Below, piece by piece: positions 25,720-32,730 of a stretch of 38,194 nt of DNA. How positions within the stretch are numbered: position 1 is the first letter of the stretch; each line of letters opens with the position of its first letter. The notes under the pieces are model-generated. The model saw only the letters and a program-made list of their open reading frames with translations. It did no database searches and was not told the DNA's origin. Position numbers and translations under genes: made by a program. The stretch spans positions 1 to 38,194 of the forward strand of contig CAYJII010000024.1 of assembly GCA_964370225.1 (NCBI GenBank), given 5' to 3'. This DNA is from CAYJII01 sp964370225 (GTDB lineage: Bacteria; Bacillota; Clostridia; Oscillospirales; Ruminococcaceae).

Positions 25720-25745
25720 CCAAAATATAACAGTATATATTTTGG
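25720..25745. repeat. Perfect 10-bp inverted repeat upstream of the cysteine desulfurase gene
   Basis: CCAAAATATA (25720-25729) and TATATTTTGG (25736-25745) with a 6-base spacer, about 50 bases before the start codon. Its symmetry and place suit a dimeric regulator's operator or a leader hairpin; the candidate regulator is unknown and no iscR/cymR gene is nearby. Confidence 0.55.
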
Positions 25746-25795
25746 AATTAATTTTGTCATATATGGTGTATTTTATTATAGAAAGAAGAATTATT

Positions 25796-26959
25796 ATGCA
25801 AAAGACAATTTACGTTGACAATGCAGCAACAACTAAGATAAAGCCACAGGTACTTGAGGCTATGATGCCGTATTTAACCGAACATTACGGTAACCCTTCT
25901 AGCATTTACGCTTTTGGAAATAGCGCAAGACACGCACTGGATACTGCGCGTGATAGTGTTGCAAAAGCACTGGGGTGTACTGCTGGTGAAATCTATTTCA
26001 CAGGCAACGGCACAGAGGCAGACAATTTTGCAATAAAAGCTGTGATGGAAAAGCAAAAGAGTAGATTTGGTAAAAACCATATCATCACTACAGTTTTTGA
26101 GCATCATGCTGTTTTGCACACTTGTGAATACATGGCTAGGAATGGATATGAAGTGACATATCTACCTGTTGATGAGAACGGATACGTTAGCGCTGAGCAA
26201 GTAAAAGAAGCTATCACTGACAAAACAGGACTTGTTACTATAATGTATGCTAATAACGAAATCGGCACTATCCAGCCTATAGCCGAAATCGGAGCAGTTT
26301 GCAAGGATAAAAAAGTTTTATTCCACACTGACGCTGTTCAAGCAATAGGAAATGTTGAGATTGACGTTAAGGCGCAAAACATTGACCTGCTCACATTGTC
26401 GGCTCATAAAATAAATGGCCCTAAAGGTGTTGGTGCACTATATATGCGCAAAGGTGTAGTTAGCGAAAACTTGCTACATGGTGGAGCGCAGGAAAAGAAT
26501 AAACGTGCAGGCACTGAAAATGTTGCTGGAATTGTAGGACTAGGCGTTGCTATCGAACTAGCGACTGCTAACATAGCTGAGAAAACTGCAAAAATCGCAA
26601 AACTTCGTGATTATTTAATCGAGAATTTGCTAAAAATAAAAGCAACTAGATTAAACGGTGGCGCTATTCGACTTTGCGGTAACGCTAACTTCTCGTTTGA
26701 AGCTATCGAAGGCGAGGCACTATTACTGTTACTTGACATGAACGGAATCGCTGCTTCATCAGGTTCTGCGTGCACATCCGGCTCACTCGATCCATCACAT
26801 GTTCTACTTTCAATTGGACTTCCTCATGCGATTGCACATGGTTCACTTAGGATTTCGATTAATGAAGACAATACAATGGAAGAGATGGATTTTATCATAG
26901 AAAAACTTCCTGAAATAGTGGACAGGCTCAGAATGATGTCCCCTATTTGGAATGGTTAA
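25796..26959 (+). CDS. Cysteine desulfurase (NifS/IscS family)
   Basis: The enzyme takes sulfur from cysteine as an enzyme-bound persulfide and hands it to the Fe-S scaffold and to MnmA. Residues: PLP lysine K205 in SAHKINGPKG, cofactor contacts in FEHHAVLHT and TDAVQA, and the persulfide cysteine C326 in SSGSACTSGS. The ACTSG loop with downstream HVLLSIG matches the NifS/IscS group rather than SufS. The start at 25796 (MQKTIYVDNAATTK) is chosen because AGAAAGAAGAA precedes it and the family begins here; the open frame extends 18 codons upstream without support. Length is 387 residues. The NifU-type gene follows after 42 bases, then mnmA. Confidence 0.95.
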   Translation: MQKTIYVDNAATTKIKPQVLEAMMPYLTEHYGNPSSIYAFGNSARHALDTARDSVAKALGCTAGEIYFTGNGTEADNFAIKAVMEKQKSRFGKNHIITTVFEHHAVLHTCEYMARNGYEVTYLPVDENGYVSAEQVKEAITDKTGLVTIMYANNEIGTIQPIAEIGAVCKDKKVLFHTDAVQAIGNVEIDVKAQNIDLLTLSAHKINGPKGVGALYMRKGVVSENLLHGGAQEKNKRAGTENVAGIVGLGVAIELATANIAEKTAKIAKLRDYLIENLLKIKATRLNGGAIRLCGNANFSFEAIEGEALLLLLDMNGIAASSGSACTSGSLDPSHVLLSIGLPHAIAHGSLRISINEDNTMEEMDFIIEKLPEIVDRLRMMSPIWNG

Positions 26960-27001
26960 TTATATTTGTTGCCTGTAATGGCAGATTGGAGATAGAATAT
27001 T

Positions 27002-27424
27002 ATGTATACTCAAAAGGTTATGGATCATTTTTATTCACCTAGAAATGTTGGGGAGCTTCCTGACGCTGACGGTGTAGGAGAAGTTGGTAACGCTAAATGT
27101 GGTGATATCATGAGAATGTATATTAAAGTTACAGGTGATGTTATCACTGATGTTTCTTTCAAAACTTTCGGTTGTGGTGCCGCTGTTGCAACTAGCTCTA
27201 TTGCTACTGAAATGATAAAAGGTAAAAAAATCGAGGATGCACTAAAACTTACTAACAGTGCTGTAGTCGAAGCATTAGAAGGATTACCTCCTGCAAAAAT
27301 TCACTGCTCTGTTTTGGCTGAGCAAGCGATTAAAGCTGCGATTTCCGATTATTATACAAGACTTGGGATTGACCCTGTACCGATTGTAGGTGTGATAGTA
27401 GATGCTGAAGAATTACACCACTAA
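27002..27424 (+). CDS. NifU/IscU-type iron-sulfur cluster scaffold protein
   Basis: This scaffold receives sulfur from the adjacent desulfurase and builds [2Fe-2S] clusters. The 140-residue protein is a NifU N-terminal/IscU domain with the three cluster cysteines at residues 33 (AKCGD), 58 (FGCGAAVATSS) and 102 (KIHCSVLAEQA) and the regulatory aspartate at 35. It has the short clostridial form without the C-terminal NifU thioredoxin-like domain. GGAG lies about ten bases before the ATG. The end overlaps the mnmA start by 23 bases, indicating coupling of the two genes. The absence of hscA/hscB/fdx nearby matches the reduced clostridial arrangement. Confidence 0.95.
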   Translation: MYTQKVMDHFYSPRNVGELPDADGVGEVGNAKCGDIMRMYIKVTGDVITDVSFKTFGCGAAVATSSIATEMIKGKKIEDALKLTNSAVVEALEGLPPAKIHCSVLAEQAIKAAISDYYTRLGIDPVPIVGVIVDAEELHH

Positions 27425-28469
27425 GAAAAAAGTCATGGTTGCGCTAAGCGGCGGAGTTGATAGCTCTGTCTGTGTTCATCTCCTCAGAGAGCGAGGATAT
27501 GATGTAGCAGCAGTAGTACTTAGAATGTCACCCGAGCATGGCAACACTGTAAATGATGCAAGAATTGTCGCAGAAAAATTTGGCATACCATTTTTTGTTA
27601 AAGATATGTGGGATGTTTTTAAAGTGAATGTCGTGGACTATTTTGCAAACGAGTATCAAACTGGTAAAACACCAAACCCATGTATTGTCTGTAATCCACT
27701 AGTCAAGTTTAAGGCACTTATTGAATGCGCAGACGAGCATGGATATGATTATATCGCTACAGGTCATTATGCGAGAGTTATCAATAAAAATGATAACTAC
27801 TTCCTATGTAAGAGCGAGTTTGAGAAAAAAGATCAAACATATATGCTTTATCGCTTAAAACAAGATGTGCTAAGCAGACTGCTTTTGCCAATCGGTGAAT
27901 TTGAGAAAACTCGTGTTAGAGAAATTGCGACCGAGCTAAATTTGCCATCTGCAGCAAAACCTGATAGTCAGGATATCTGTTTTATCCCAGATAATGATTA
28001 TGTTTCTTACTTATCTTCAATAGGGGTATCAAGTGCCACGGGGGATTTTATCTCGCCAGAGGGCAATGTCTGTGGTAAACACAAAGGCATCATTAACTAC
28101 ACTGTAGGCCAGCGCAAACATTTGGGTATTGCATTAGGACAACCTGTGTTTGTTAGCGAAATTGATGCACAAAACAATACCGTGCGCTTAAGTTACGCTT
28201 CTGATAATAAGTTTAAATCCGCAGTTATAGGCGATACTAGCTTTGTCTGTGATATGACTAGCAAAACTGAGTTTACTGCGTGGGTAAAAATTCGCTCAAC
28301 CGCAAAACCATGTCCTGCAAAAGTGACTTTACTCGAGGGGGATAACGCTTTAATCGAGTTTTCCGAAGAGTTAAACGCTGTCGCTAAAGGGCAGTCCATT
28401 GTTATATACGATGAAGATAGCACTGTGCTAGGTGGAGGTTTTATCTCACAAGTGCACAAAACTAAATAA
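27402..28469 (+). CDS. mnmA: tRNA-specific 2-thiouridylase MnmA
   Basis: MnmA adds sulfur to U34 of tRNA Lys, Glu and Gln with ATP. The 355 residues show the PP-loop SGGVDSSVC at 16-24, the catalytic cysteine C97 in NPCIVCNPLVKF and the second active cysteine C193 in DSQDICFIPD; the YTVGQRKHLGIAL block and a C-terminal beta-barrel follow. The start at 27402 overlaps the scaffold gene; the next ATG, 33 bases on, would remove part of the first strand and is less likely. Sulfur is probably relayed from the desulfurase two genes upstream. A tRNA-Lys(UUU), one expected substrate, is encoded in this same window at 31 kb. Confidence 0.97.
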   Translation: MLKNYTTKKKVMVALSGGVDSSVCVHLLRERGYDVAAVVLRMSPEHGNTVNDARIVAEKFGIPFFVKDMWDVFKVNVVDYFANEYQTGKTPNPCIVCNPLVKFKALIECADEHGYDYIATGHYARVINKNDNYFLCKSEFEKKDQTYMLYRLKQDVLSRLLLPIGEFEKTRVREIATELNLPSAAKPDSQDICFIPDNDYVSYLSSIGVSSATGDFISPEGNVCGKHKGIINYTVGQRKHLGIALGQPVFVSEIDAQNNTVRLSYASDNKFKSAVIGDTSFVCDMTSKTEFTAWVKIRSTAKPCPAKVTLLEGDNALIEFSEELNAVAKGQSIVIYDEDSTVLGGGFISQVHKTK

Positions 28470-28475
28470 AAAGTA

Positions 28476-28504
28476 TAGAAATTTTAATAAATTAATGGTA
28501 TAAT
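28476..28504 (+). promoter_or_regulatory. Extended -10 promoter of tsaE-tsaB-rpiB
   Basis: TGGTATAAT (28496-28504) matches the extended -10 consensus; a weak -35 TAGAAA stands 17 bases upstream (28476-28481). The -10 box is inside the left arm of a perfect 17-bp inverted repeat, and the predicted start is in its loop. Confidence 0.6.
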
Positions 28505-28530
28505 GATGTGTAGTCATTATACCATTAATT
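28490..28530. repeat. Perfect 17-bp inverted repeat between mnmA and tsaE
   Basis: AATTAATGGTATAATGA (28490-28506) and TCATTATACCATTAATT (28514-28530) with a 7-base loop, 20 bases past the mnmA stop. No T run follows, so it is not a classical terminator, though RNA from upstream would form a long hairpin. Each arm carries TGGTATAAT reading toward the centre. Confidence 0.85.
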
Positions 28531-28547
28531 ATTGTGAGGATTTAGCT

Positions 28548-28976
28548 GTGAAGGAATATATCTCAAATTCCAGTAAGGAAACTGAACAAATAGCATATGA
28601 ATTCGCAAAAACATTGCGCTCAGGCGATGTAGTTGCCTTTGTTGGCGGACTCGGTGCGGGTAAAACTGCATTTGTGCGCGGAGTTGGAGCGGCTTTGTCG
28701 GTGCGCGACGAAATCTCCTCCCCTACCTTTGCGATTGTGCATGTATACAGGGGTGAGACTACTCTGGTGCATTTTGATATGTACCGCATAGACTCGGTCG
28801 AGGATTTATATTCATGTGGATATTTTGATTATCTTGAAGACGATGTTATCACAGTAATCGAGTGGAGTGAGAATATTTGGAATGTGCTCCCCGATAACTG
28901 CATTTACATCAAAATTGAAGTTTTAAACGACAATGAGCGCAAAATTATAATAAGTCAAAGAGGGCAAAAATTATGA
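28548..28976 (+). CDS. tsaE: tRNA threonylcarbamoyladenosine biosynthesis ATPase TsaE
   Basis: TsaE is the P-loop ATPase that drives the TsaB-TsaD complex making t6A37 on ANN-decoding tRNAs. The 142 residues show Walker A GGLGAGKTAFVRG, the switch-like SSPTFAIVHVY, HFDMYRID and VIEWSEN, all typical. The start is a GTG at 28548 because GAGG lies eight bases before it; the open frame continues upstream but only through the promoter palindrome. The stop overlaps the tsaB start by four bases (ATGA). TsaD and TsaC are not encoded in this window. Confidence 0.95.
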   Translation: MKEYISNSSKETEQIAYEFAKTLRSGDVVAFVGGLGAGKTAFVRGVGAALSVRDEISSPTFAIVHVYRGETTLVHFDMYRIDSVEDLYSCGYFDYLEDDVITVIEWSENIWNVLPDNCIYIKIEVLNDNERKIIISQRGQKL

Positions 28977-29692
28977 TAATACTCGCGATGGACACAGGAA
29001 GCAAAACCTCAAGCGTCGCTTTGTTACAAGACGGCAAACTATTAGGTGAAATCAATCTTAATATGAATATAGTTCACTCGCAAACCATCATGCCTATGTG
29101 TAAAGATTTACTTAAAACTTGCAAGCATGATATTTCTGACGTGGACGTTTTCGCAGTTGCAAACGGCCCTGGGTCTTTCACTGGACTTAGGATTGGAATT
29201 TCTGCGATAAAAGGCATGGCTTTTGCACAAAACAAGCCATGTGTAGCAGTTTCTTCGCTAGAAGCATTAGCTTATAATCTCATCGATTTTGATGGTGTAA
29301 TTTGCGCGGTTATGGACGCAAGGCGCGATCAAGTGTATAACGCACTATTTTCGTGCGAGAATAATAAAATCACACGCGTTTGCGACGACAGAGCGCTTAG
29401 TATTAGCGATTTGGCAGAGGAGCTTAAAATTTTAAAAGAAAAAATAATTTTTGTTGGCGATGGTGCAGATTTGTGCTATAATAAGATTAAAGCGAATAAC
29501 ATAACCCTTGCATATGCTCACAATAAAAATCAAAGAGCAGCTAGTGTTGGAATTATCGCTTATGACAAAGCCACAGCTGGTGAAGTTATTACCACAGGCG
29601 AGCTTGAAGCTAAGTATCTGCGCTTACCACAAGCTGAGCGCGAACTAATAAAAAGGCAGGATAGTTTAAAAATTTCGGAGGAACAAAAATGA
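28973..29692 (+). CDS. tsaB: tRNA threonylcarbamoyladenosine biosynthesis protein TsaB
   Basis: TsaB is the inactive ASKHA-fold partner of TsaD. The 239-residue protein starts MIILAMDTGSKTSSVALL, has NLNMNIVHSQTIMP, and the family hallmark GPGSFTGLRIGISA near residue 65, followed by SSLEALA and MDARRDQVY. It overlaps tsaE upstream and rpiB downstream by four bases each, a tightly coupled unit. In many Firmicutes rimI and tsaD follow tsaB; here rpiB comes instead. Confidence 0.95.
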   Translation: MIILAMDTGSKTSSVALLQDGKLLGEINLNMNIVHSQTIMPMCKDLLKTCKHDISDVDVFAVANGPGSFTGLRIGISAIKGMAFAQNKPCVAVSSLEALAYNLIDFDGVICAVMDARRDQVYNALFSCENNKITRVCDDRALSISDLAEELKILKEKIIFVGDGADLCYNKIKANNITLAYAHNKNQRAASVGIIAYDKATAGEVITTGELEAKYLRLPQAERELIKRQDSLKISEEQK

Positions 29693-30123
29693 TAGCAATT
29701 GGTTGTGACCATGGTGGAATTGTACTCAAAGGTCATATTATGCAGTATTTAACAGAAGCTGGTATCCCATACAAAGATTTTGGGACAAGCGAAGGTGTGC
29801 CATGCGATTACCCTGACATGGCAAAAACAGTTTGCGACGCTGTTGCAAGCGGCGAGTGCGACAAAGCAGTATTAATCTGTGGCACGGGGATAGGAATTTG
29901 CATGAGTGCAAATAAAATAAAAGGAATTAGAGCAGCAGTTTGTCACGACTGTTTTTCTGCGAAATTCACACGATTACACAACGATGCAAACGTAATTTGC
30001 TTTGGTGAGCGCGTAATAGGCGCTGGACATGCTATAGAAAACTTAAAGCTTTTCTTGTCCACTGAATTCGAAGGTGGAAGACACGCAAGACGCGTAGATA
30101 AAATCATGAGCTTAGAAAAATAA
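29689..30123 (+). CDS. rpiB: Ribose-5-phosphate isomerase B
   Basis: RpiB interconverts ribose 5-phosphate and ribulose 5-phosphate in the pentose phosphate pathway. The 144 residues begin MIAIGCDHGGIVLKGHI; the catalytic cysteine is about residue 64 in LICGTGIGICMSANK, and the ring-opening histidine is in RLHNDANVICFGERV. LacA/LacB galactose-6-phosphate isomerases share the fold, but the upp gene downstream and the GTGIG segment favour RpiB. The start overlaps the tsaB stop (ATGA), with CGGAGGAACAAAA just upstream as ribosome binding site. Confidence 0.95.
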   Translation: MIAIGCDHGGIVLKGHIMQYLTEAGIPYKDFGTSEGVPCDYPDMAKTVCDAVASGECDKAVLICGTGIGICMSANKIKGIRAAVCHDCFSAKFTRLHNDANVICFGERVIGAGHAIENLKLFLSTEFEGGRHARRVDKIMSLEK

Positions 30124-30190
30124 TTGTATATTAGCGTTATTGCGCTGAAAATATTGATTTGCCGAAAAAGGCGGAATGGAGAAAATTATT

Positions 30191-30823
30191 ATGAATAATA
30201 ACACCTTTATTTTGGATCACCCACTAATCCAACACAAAATTTCACTACTAAGAGATAAAAGCACAGGTTCTAAGGAGTTTAGAGAATTAGTATCAGAAAT
30301 CGCTATGCTAATGTGCTACGAGTCCACAAGGGACCTTCCTTTAAAAGAAGTATTAATAGAGACTCCTGTTGCAATGGCTAAAACTAAAGTTATCGCTGGT
30401 AATAAACTTGCGTTTGTTCCAATACTACGTGCTGGTCTTGGAATGGTTGAGGGCGTACTAAGACTTGTTCCAGCTGCAAAAGTTGGTCACATCGGTATCT
30501 ACCGTGACCCTGATACTAAAAAAGCAGTCGAGTACTATGCTAAGCTGCCTAGCGACATCGATAAAAGAGAAGTAGTAGTTTTAGACCCAATGCTTGCTAC
30601 AGGCGTTTCAGCAATCGATGCTATCGACCAAATCAAGAAAAAAGGTGCTGTAAATATCAAGTTTATGTGTATCATTGCTGCTCCAGAAGGACTAAAAGCG
30701 CTGACTGACGCTCATCCTGATGTAAAAATTTACTGTGCTGTGTTAGACGAATGTTTAAACGACCATGCATACATAGTACCAGGACTTGGCGATGCTGGCG
30801 ACAGAATTTTTGGTACTAAATAA
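30191..30823 (+). CDS. upp: Uracil phosphoribosyltransferase
   Basis: Upp salvages uracil to UMP using PRPP. The 210 residues include DHPLIQHKISLLRDKSTG, ESTRDLPL, the FVPILRAGLGMVEG segment, the PRPP-binding VVVLDPMLATGVSA, and a C-terminal PGLGDAGDRIFGTK that contacts uracil. The ATG at 30191 is chosen over one 15 bases earlier because GGAG lies nine bases upstream and the length then matches Bacillus Upp. It follows rpiB by 67 bases, linking ribose phosphate supply and nucleotide salvage, and ends before a hairpin terminator. Confidence 0.97.
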   Translation: MNNNTFILDHPLIQHKISLLRDKSTGSKEFRELVSEIAMLMCYESTRDLPLKEVLIETPVAMAKTKVIAGNKLAFVPILRAGLGMVEGVLRLVPAAKVGHIGIYRDPDTKKAVEYYAKLPSDIDKREVVVLDPMLATGVSAIDAIDQIKKKGAVNIKFMCIIAAPEGLKALTDAHPDVKIYCAVLDECLNDHAYIVPGLGDAGDRIFGTK

Positions 30824-30845
30824 GATAGCAAACAATATTGAAAAA

Positions 30846-30877
30846 AATAAAGTCAGCGTTTTCACGCTGACTTTATT
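30846..30877 (+). terminator. Hairpin terminator after upp
   Basis: A perfect 14-bp stem, AATAAAGTCAGCGT with ACGCTGACTTTATT around a TTTC loop, begins 22 bases after the upp stop. The T-rich stretch lies inside the 3' arm; no long T run follows, so efficiency is uncertain. Confidence 0.7.
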
Positions 30878-30946
30878 AAAATAAGTAAAATCTGTCAATA
30901 TTATTTTAAGGGATAAATCATACCAAGTTAAGCAATGAGGTAAAAT

Positions 30947-30980
30947 AAAAAAACGCCTCGATTTCTCGAAACGTTTTTTT
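30947..30980 (-). terminator. Terminator of the tRNA-Lys gene
   Basis: On the minus strand a 15-bp stem (two G-U pairs) with a GAAA tetraloop ends in TTTTTTT, one base past the tRNA CCA end. A and T runs on both sides also make it usable in the other direction. Confidence 0.85.
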
Positions 30981-30981
30981 C

Positions 30982-31057
30982 TGGTGAGCCACCGGAGACT
31001 CGAACTCCGGACCCTTTGATTAAAAGTCAAATGCTCTGCCAACTGAGCTAGTGGCTC
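30982..31057 (-). tRNA. tRNA-Lys (anticodon UUU), CCA encoded
   Basis: Read on the minus strand the gene starts GAGCCACTAGCTCAGTTGG and ends GGTGGCTCACCA. The acceptor stem GAGCCAC/GTGGCTC is perfect, the anticodon loop is CTTTTAA with anticodon TTT, and the T arm CCGGAGTTCGAGTCTCCGG is canonical. The 3' CCA is encoded. It stands alone, convergent with upp, with its own perfect promoter and terminator. Its U34 is the expected target of MnmA encoded upstream in the window. Confidence 0.97.
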
Positions 31058-31116
31058 TCACAAATATTTAGCGCTACTAAACTTAAGTTTTTGTTCTCTC
31101 GTTTGAGCGCTTAATC

Positions 31117-31145
31117 ATTATATCAAATAGGTTTGACTATGTCAA
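31117..31145 (-). promoter_or_regulatory. Consensus sigma-A promoter of tRNA-Lys
   Basis: On the minus strand TTGACA (31140-31145), a 17-base spacer and TATAAT (31117-31122): a perfect match. The start would be about 50 bases before the mature tRNA 5' end. Confidence 0.9.
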
Positions 31146-31235
31146 CAGTTTTTATGCATTTTCTTAAAAAAATCCTATTTGCGACAATTTTTATAAATAA
31201 TTACCCCCTTAAAATATTTATATTACATAAAAAAA

Positions 31236-31249
31236 TGCATTTAAATGCA
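31236..31249. repeat. 14-bp perfect palindrome upstream of the AI-2E family gene
   Basis: TGCATTTAAATGCA, 50 bases before the ATG of the membrane protein gene. It could be an operator; no convincing -35/-10 pair was identified in the AT-rich region around it. Confidence 0.4.
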
Positions 31250-31298
31250 GAAAAACACCAAAGTTATTTCTTAGAAATTATAAGTGAGGAACAATTAA

Positions 31299-32507
31299 AT
31301 GAAACTAGATAAAATAATAAGCGATATAAAAAATGAAAATTTACCCCTACGAAAGATCTTGCTCGTCATCACTTTAGGCACAATCATTGTATACTCTATA
31401 TTCAATTTTGATAGCGTAATAACCCTTTTGACCAGTACGATTACGGTGCTAAGTCCGTTTATAACAGGATTTGCCATCGCATTTATACTAAATATTTTCG
31501 TAAATTTATTCGAAAGAAAGATATTCAAATTCCTTATTAAGGAACCTTCAGATGTGTGGAAAAAATTACAGCGACCACTCACGATTTTGCTATCGTTTTT
31601 AATTGTGCTCGTAATACTCACAACTTTAGTCCTTCTCATCATACCAGAAGTAGTTGCATCTGTAAGGACATTAAGTGAAAATGCCCCGATTTTCATAGAG
31701 GAAACTATTACAAATGCGTGGTCTTTTTTGGAGTCATTAAATTTAGATTTGCAATTATTGGAGCAACTAAACCTCGATTGGGGGGGCATTGTGAGCACCG
31801 TGACTTCACAAGTCACTACACTATCCGAGATTTTCTTAAACTCACTGCTTGACACTGCGTTCTCCTTCACTTCAAGCTTAGTAAATGTTTTTATCGCCAT
31901 TATCATAGCAATCTACATGCTCTCAGCTAAAGAAAAATTAACTAGCCAAGCAAAATCAATTTTGAACGCTTTCTTCAACCCCAAAAATGCTGATAATATC
32001 AGTAAAATCGCTTCGCTATCAAATTCGATTTTTTCAAAATTCGTTTCAGGTCAGCTCACAGAAGGTGCGATTTTAGGGCTGCTTTGCTACATCGGAATGA
32101 GCATTTTTGGTTTCGATTATGCACCACTAATCAGCTTTGTCATCGGCCTAACTTCCCTAGTGCCAATGGTCGGCGCATACATCGGTGGTGCACTTGGTGC
32201 ATTTTTACTACTTTTAGCAAACCCTATGGACGCATTATGGTTCGTAATATTCTTAGTAGTTTTGCAACAATTAGAAGGAAATCTAATCTATCCTCGTGTA
32301 GTAGGCGGTTCTGTAGGTTTGCCTGCAATTTGGGTAATGTTTGCAATCATCGTTGGCGGTAATCTCTTCGGTATCATCGGCGCTTTGTTGGGCGTTCCAA
32401 TTTGCTCAATAGCTTATACTTTAATCAGAGAAGAAACTAAAAAACGCCTTAAAAAGAGGGACGTAATCAAAGAGCATGAAGAAAAAATAAGCTCATTTAG
32501 AACATAG
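31299..32507 (+). CDS. AI-2E family (PF01594-type) membrane transporter
   Basis: A 402-residue integral membrane protein with about eight hydrophobic segments. Two helices lie at the N-terminus (about 20-65), then a periplasmic/extracellular or soluble stretch rich in leucine repeats (130-175), then a C-terminal bundle with GLTSLVPMVGAYIGGALGAF, LEGNLIYPRVVGG and GGNLFGIIGALLGVP, which are the typical blocks of the family. Members include the reputed AI-2 exporter TqsA, YtvI, and Na+/H+ antiporter-like proteins; the actual substrate here is unknown. GAGGAACAATTAA precedes the ATG. It is monocistronic by position, divergent from tRNA-Lys and followed by nifJ with its own promoter. The short charged tail (KKRLKKRD...EEKISSF) is cytoplasmic. 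Confidence 0.92.
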   Translation: MKLDKIISDIKNENLPLRKILLVITLGTIIVYSIFNFDSVITLLTSTITVLSPFITGFAIAFILNIFVNLFERKIFKFLIKEPSDVWKKLQRPLTILLSFLIVLVILTTLVLLIIPEVVASVRTLSENAPIFIEETITNAWSFLESLNLDLQLLEQLNLDWGGIVSTVTSQVTTLSEIFLNSLLDTAFSFTSSLVNVFIAIIIAIYMLSAKEKLTSQAKSILNAFFNPKNADNISKIASLSNSIFSKFVSGQLTEGAILGLLCYIGMSIFGFDYAPLISFVIGLTSLVPMVGAYIGGALGAFLLLLANPMDALWFVIFLVVLQQLEGNLIYPRVVGGSVGLPAIWVMFAIIVGGNLFGIIGALLGVPICSIAYTLIREETKKRLKKRDVIKEHEEKISSFRT

Positions 32508-32628
32508 GTCTAATATACATTTTCAGTTGCTCCACTATCGTAAAACTCATATTAATCTTAGCAAATTACAAGAGTTTTTGTTGAAAATAATGAAATACGT
32601 TAATTTTATATCAAAAAATGTTACTACT

Positions 32629-32642
32629 ATGTAAAATTACAT
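32629..32642. repeat. Inverted repeat just upstream of the nifJ promoter
   Basis: ATGTAA and TTACAT flank two bases at 32629-32642, nine bases upstream of the -35 box. Possible operator. The rest of the 32508-32730 gap holds the promoter and AT-rich sequence, with no gene. Confidence 0.4.
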
Positions 32643-32650
32643 TTTAACTC

Positions 32651-32679
32651 TTTACATTATGTCGTAAAAGTGATATTAT
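32651..32679 (+). promoter_or_regulatory. Sigma-A promoter of nifJ
   Basis: TTTACA (32651-32656), a 17-base spacer and TATTAT (32674-32679). The start would be about 45 bases before the ATG. Confidence 0.72.
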
Positions 32680-32730
32680 ATACTGTAGTGGATAAATAAA
32701 TTCATGTTTACAAAATAGGAGGAAAATTTC

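Noticed and set aside
31295..31906. A 203-codon open frame antisense to the AI-2E family gene
   Set aside because: It lies wholly opposite a clear membrane protein gene, its translation has no recognisable domain, and it has no plausible ribosome binding site; it is a frame shadow.
32541..32581. Possible terminator after the AI-2E family gene (AAAACTC...GAGTTTT)
   Set aside because: Only seven base pairs with a loop of more than 20 bases; too weak to annotate.
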